From the NCBI GenBank assembly GCA_963969595.1, contig OZ018418.1, positions 6,329,001 through 6,393,000 of the forward strand: DNA of 64,000 nt, read 5' to 3'. Below, in pieces: positions 59,780 to 64,000 of this stretch (position 1 is its first letter; every line of letters starts with the position of its first letter). Source of the stretch: Neckera pumila. Lineage: Eukaryota; Streptophyta; Bryopsida; Hypnales; Neckeraceae. The notes beneath the pieces were generated by a model. That model saw only the letters and a program-made list of their open reading frames with translations. It had not been told where the DNA came from and did not search any database. A program made the position numbers and the translations under genes.

Positions 59780-60116
59780 ACTTTGGTGGCCGTTTAGGCA
59801 TAATAGATTCGTTTTTTTAAAAAAACTTTGAACTAATAAAAGGTGGGAAATCAAGCCAGATTCCATCTCCAAAAATCCGTTTACAATTCGAATTTTCCCT
59901 TAAAAAGTTATGGACAACATTCAGAGAGGGTGTTTAAAATTGTCAAAGAAAATTTCCATTCCAACCCCTCTTTGAACTTTGCTCATAACTTATGATTGAA
60001 AACTTCAAATTGCAAATGGATTTTTGGAGATAAAATTTAGCTTAATTTAATAAATTTGGTTAGTTCAAAGGTTTTTGAAAAATGTTATCCTACTATGCCT
60101 AAACGGTCACCAAAGT
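59780..60116. mobile_element. foldback element with 26-bp inverted termini
   Basis: CTTTGGTGGCCGTTTAGGCA at the left (59781) and TGCCTAAACGGTCACCAAAG at the right (ending ~60115) pair with 24 of 26 matches counting the adjacent TAATAG/CTACTA. The interior is also partly self-complementary (AAAACTTTGAACTAA with TTAGTTCAAAGGTTTTT). About 335 bp, MITE-like. Confidence 0.7.
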
Positions 60117-60479
60117 GTACTGACTTTAAAAATTACGGAATTGTGAATGATCTAGTTTGAAAAGAAAAATTCCATTTTACATAAAATCCAAATCTTGGTG
60201 ATTTCAAAATTTCCCAAATGCCAAAAAAAAACTTGAAACTCTTCTAAGTCAATATGAACAAAATGAACAAAAAAATATTGATTTTTTGATTGATGTGGAC
60301 GTTGTACAGTGGGATACAGTTCATTAATAAATTGTTTATTGTGTCATTCAAATTTTGTTTGTATAGTATAGAGAAATATTAGAATTTCTTGTCTTGCATA
60401 ATTAATACTTAGTTCATACGCAATCCCAATCAAGCATACCAAATTTAAGTTTCAAAAATGCAAAATTCTATTTTTGGTG

Positions 60480-60990
60480 AATTTCTGAAGCCAATTTGCA
60501 TGGTTATAAATGATATTTTGTAGAAAACAATTGATGATCATTTTTTTAATTAGATTGCATAGGTATGTAGGAAACATCTATATGCACATCTTTCATAATT
60601 AAAAAAACGCTCTCTTAAGCATCAAATATATTATCTAGGATGAATTCAATATGAGGCGTGATATAACCAAACTTTGTAAAATAGATATCTCTATATTTTA
60701 ACTGGGTTTTGGCAAAGTAATTGTACCATCATCATCTTATTTACAAAATTTGTCACAATGTGCAAGTCAAGTAGCAAAATCTGGTTAAAATATAGAAATA
60801 TATATTTGACAAAGTTTGGTCATATAATCCCTAACATTTAATTCTTCTTTACTCATATTTTTGTTACTAAAGGGAACGTTTCTTAATATAAAAGATGTGC
60901 ATATGGATGTTTACTACATATCTACACAATCGAATTAAAAAAATTATTCTTTTTTTGCATTAGATCATGTTGGCTCTTTGGTGCATCCCA
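60480..60990. repeat. large imperfect foldback
   Basis: The left half mirrors the right half about a centre near 60745. ATGCACATCTTTCATAATTA (60573) pairs with the ATATAAAAGATGTGCAT region (60887), GATATAACCAAACTTTGTAA (60659) pairs with ACAAAGTTTGGTCATATAAT (60811), and TTTTTTAATTAGATTG pairs with CAATCGAATTAAAAAA. Arms are about 230 bp. No coding sequence. Confidence 0.75.
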
Positions 60991-61110
60991 AAAAAATTCA
61001 AAAATTTTGTGATTTGTTTTTCACAAAATTGAGATAGTTGAAAGTGTTTTTTTTTCCACAATGAAATTTGGATATTTTTGCCAACACGATCTAATGCAAA
61101 AAAAGAATAA
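60944..61110. repeat. near-perfect 31-bp inverted repeat hairpin
   Basis: Positions 60944-60974 and 61080-61110 are reverse complements with one mismatch in 31, around the shared TTTTTTTGCATTAGATC core. The left arm overlaps the right arm of the larger foldback, giving three related arms in all. Confidence 0.9.
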
Positions 61111-61211
61111 TTTTTACTTTTACATTTTATTTTTTTTAACATGGCAAATGAATCCCTAAAAACAATTAATAGTTTTAAGTATGAAAAAATTCACAACCAT
61201 TTCAACCAGGG

Positions 61212-61300
61212 TTGCTAGCATGTGAGCCTGTGAGCTTTGTGAGCATGTGGGCATGTGAGCCTATGAGCCTGTGAGCTTTGTGAGCCCGTGAGCCTGTAAG
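61212..61300 (+). repeat. TGTGAGCC short tandem repeat
   Basis: Variants of the 8-9-bp word TGTGAGCCT/TGTGAGCTT recur about ten times, with a ~50-bp super-unit (TGAGCCTGTGAGCTTTGTGA twice). Confidence 0.85.
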
Positions 61301-61566
61301 CGGGAAATTTTTCTTAGAAAAAAATGGCTGATGGACCTATGACCATGGGTGTAGGTATTTTGATTTTTCAAAATTGTGAATTCAATTTTCTAAACTTAAG
61401 ACACTTCAAAACCTTTTTTAAAAATCTTCATTGCAACAACCTATTATACTCAAATTTGATAGAATTTGTATAATGCAAAATTGCAAAGGAAAATAAATCA
61501 CGTCCAAAATGTAGCCATAAATCACACAAATCCAATCACAATCAAAATCAACACATAATCGTTTGA

Positions 61567-63714
61567 CTAATGAGATATGTCAATCTCATAACTCAAAGTT
61601 GCAATAGACTCAATTGCGGAAATTGATGTCATTGATGACTCAAAAGTCTTTCTACCCTTGAACGCTAACCCATCTATAAACTTTAAAACATTTAGAGCAT
61701 ATATATGTTTTTTGCGTTTTGGTTTAGAGCAACCAAAGTCTATAAACACCAATGCCATCTGCTCAGCATATACCGGAAGATGAAAAGTCTTTTCCAAACT
61801 AAGAAAAAGTTTTTGTTTTTTCATTGTGGCATCTATTGACATCAATCCTTAATGGCTGGAAACATATATAGATGAAACTTACAATGTTAGATTCATAAAA
61901 CATAAAAAGTAGCATGTACACAAAATTCAAAAATCTCAAACTTTACTTACTGGGTCTATTCTTCCAAGTAAACTTCCGTTGTACCACAATCATGGTATCT
62001 ATATCTTGAGAATTCAAAACTGTTGTCAACAGTTCTGTAATTTTAGCTGTCACAATGGCTGTAGTGGTCTTCCTCATGAGTAGGAGGAAGGGGGTGAAAA
62101 TCTCCTTGTCCTCTTCCAAAGCTACAATGTTGCGCACCATGCTGCCACATGTTGTAATCAATGCATCTGTGATAAATTATATCAAATTCAATACTTGAAT
62201 GATTCGTTATATAAATTAAAATTTGAACACAAAATCATTGAATTTGAAAGTTACCTGTAGATGTTGTGTAGTCCAAAACCAAATCTCCTTCATTAGTTGT
62301 CTCCTATATGAGGAATTGAAAAAACCTAGTGTCCTTTTCAGAAGCCCCCTACCATGGCATTGATGTGGCTTTGTTCATCAACATGGTTTCTTTGGTGGTG
62401 TAGTTAATCAACGTGTTGTGCCTTTGGAGGTCTACTTTCACCTTCTTCATCGACATTGTGCGCTTGAAAGAGAAGTTAAATTTCCCTTTTTTGCCAAGGT
62501 CCTTCACCTAGACTTTCATTTTGCAGCATTGAAACAAATATACATCAAAAATAAATAAAACAAATTGAAGTACCAAATGCCATTCAAATCATGATAAATT
62601 CAAAAAATCATATTGTATTCATAACGTTGAAGGCAAAGTTCGAGTGCACTTGGTTGATGCCCAACCACTTGATCTTCTTCACCAATGTGGAATACGTCTC
62701 ATACAATCCCACAATGATGCCTTTCAAAGTGGTGCCCTGTGAGTGAAACACAATCACGCAATCATGGTCCTGCAAATGCTTCTTTGCAAAAAGATATGCC
62801 ATTTAAATGGCCTCAAACTCTGTATTTGTGTTCCACGCAAGCACCGCATGTGCTAGAATAGACACATTTGGGACATGCAAATTTTCTTGACATTTAAAAA
62901 ACATGAGGTCCACTCCTGGCTGACGGTTCACTTTACCATCTTACGTGCAAGCCTTCCTTGTCAACAACTACAAACAAACAATTCTCCAAACAATCAATAA
63001 TTACCATAAAAATATTTGTGTCATTCAATTATATAGTCAATTGGCAAATTTCAAATACTAATAGTTTATCTTTTTCAAAAAACCCATCACCTCGATGAAG
63101 CATGTTGTTGCCTTGGTGTCCATGTTATCCATGATGTCAACAATGGGGATGTTCAAGATCAATTCCTCCAAGTTGACTTCATCAACATCACTGATGACTG
63201 TCACTTGTTTACCTCATGTAATCATGTCTTCCATCAACTCCACAAGCACCACCTTCTTCTTCACGTCACTCTAACATTCGGCTTGTATATGATCTACCGT
63301 AGGAGACATTAGAATCTAGCCACCAACTTCAACTATCTTCTTGCCTTTGCCCTTCATCTTCTTGTCTTTTTCCGCCTCCTCATTCTTTGCCAATTTCACC
63401 AAGCGCTCCGACTCTTTCTCCTCCTTGTTTGCTTAAATCTCTTATTCTCTGCCTTCCTTTTTTTTGTTAGCAACCGTCCTCCTTATCACAATGGTCCTTT
63501 TCTTCTGTCTATCAGTGAGATCAACAAATTTGGAAACCTCCAAGGCAATAACACAGAGGCCTTCAAATGAGTAAATGTCATGAGACAATCCAAGTATTAC
63601 TCTCCCCTTGTGAAATTTGTTGTTGTGAACATTGGAAGTTGGCTCAGGGTATACATGCACTCTGTCAAGTTCCAATTCAGTCCTGTAGACAAGCATTGAA
63701 GAAGATCCTCCCAA
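61567..63714 (-). pseudogene. DNA-methyltransferase-like gene, spliced and stop-riddled
   Basis: Several minus-strand exons follow one another. Positions 63714-63065 encode a charged, Lys/Glu-rich region in one frame with five in-frame stops (two TAA, two TAG, one TGA). Positions 62967-62608, after a TTTGTTTGTAG acceptor, read DGKVNRQPGVDLMFF, AVLAWNTNTEFEAI, stop, MAYLFAKKHLQD and VGLYETYSTLVKKIKWLG. About 62510-62255 reads PW, stop, GASEKDTRFFQFLI, stop, ETTNEGDLVLDYTTST, ending at CAG|GTAAC, and joins 62166-61943 (DALITTCGSMVRNIVALEED). The EGDLVLDYTTST...LEED pattern resembles motif I of N6/N4-type DNA methylases, with the usual glycines missing. The family call is from memory. The frame at 61845-61567 may be a last exon. 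Neighbouring sequence continues past 63714 in another frame. Confidence 0.4.
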
Positions 63715-64000
63715 GCAATGGCATTCTTCACTAGAAGCTCATGCTTGAAGTAATTGCAATAAAAACAAAAAGAATCAATAGTGACAATATTGCAACTAAA
63801 AAGAAAAGCATTTAGAATTCATCATTGCTACACATGATAAGCCATTTCTATTAACAACCACCAGACGGAACTCCAAAATACAGATCAAAAACATCACTGT
63901 ACAAAAAACATAAAAAGAACGTGAAAAACATATACACAATTGTTGACAAAACCAAAAGTGGGGGTATCATGAGGTACTCTAAAAACAACCATCAGACCCA
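63715..64000. other. window edge, no supported feature
   Basis: AT-rich sequence. The reverse strand at 63760-63700 has a second open frame (FKHELLVKNAIAWEDLLQCL) that could be the true continuation of the methyltransferase-like gene after a frameshift, but it runs out quickly. Confidence 0.3.

Noticed and set aside
59595..59801. 68-codon antisense frame beginning MPKRPPKSAEL
   Set aside because: It overlaps the terminus of the foldback element and ends in low-quality sequence; no support as a gene.

Overview
The window reads as nuclear DNA of a large, repeat-rich plant-type genome. Most of it is AT-rich and non-coding. It carries plant-style transposon families (a BED/DUF659/hAT transposase, TTAA-flanked piggyBac-like MITEs, a gag-like element), degenerate CCCTAAA (TTTAGGG-type) blocks, and spliced remnants resembling RBX1 and an MCM helicase. 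The expanded families (hAT, the AESGW/RING gene, kinase-like, DUF7869-like and methyltransferase-like genes) suggest a seed-free plant or streptophyte alga. That placement is an inference from remembered family distributions and is low confidence.

Layout. 0-3.8 kb: gag-like scraps, a GC-rich GGCGGACG island and a degenerate ~60-bp repeat. 3.8-7.4 kb (-): a hAT transposase gene with an island and TATA box upstream. 9.1-12.5 kb (-): a long AESGW-domain plus RING-H2 gene, again with island and TATA box. 12.5-20.7 kb: a full-length TTAA MITE, a paralogous copy of its target region without the MITE (18.9-19.4 kb), and a GC-richer gag-like retroelement (14.4-17.6 kb). 20.7-26.2 kb (+): two genes each behind an island and TATA box, first an AESGW-domain protein with a Gly/Tyr/Ser-rich tail, then a protein-kinase-like gene. 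27-29 kb: two MITEs and another island. 29.7-33.7 kb (+): a decayed DUF7869-like gene, probably with a 5'-UTR intron holding a 54-bp tandem array. 33.7-48 kb: a graveyard of MITEs with an RBX1-like exon and MCM6-like exons, the latter bracketed by a ~200-bp inverted repeat. 46.9-53 kb: a ~170-bp tandem array followed by a 4.6-kb array of ~54-bp units, each a potential hairpin. 54.5-58.1 kb (+): a coiled-coil/RING-like gene and an acidic protein. 59.8-61.1 kb: foldback elements. 61.5-63.7 kb (-): a DNA-methyltransferase-like pseudogene.

Two themes connect the parts. First, several unrelated gene families sit directly downstream of GTCCGCC/GGCGGAC-repeat islands, at least four of which have a TATA-like box at the gene-proximal edge; they look like a shared promoter module. 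Second, nearly every long reading frame is broken by one to several in-frame stops with few or no frameshifts. This fits C-to-T (methylated-cytosine) decay of silenced genes, although readthrough or editing cannot be excluded from sequence alone.
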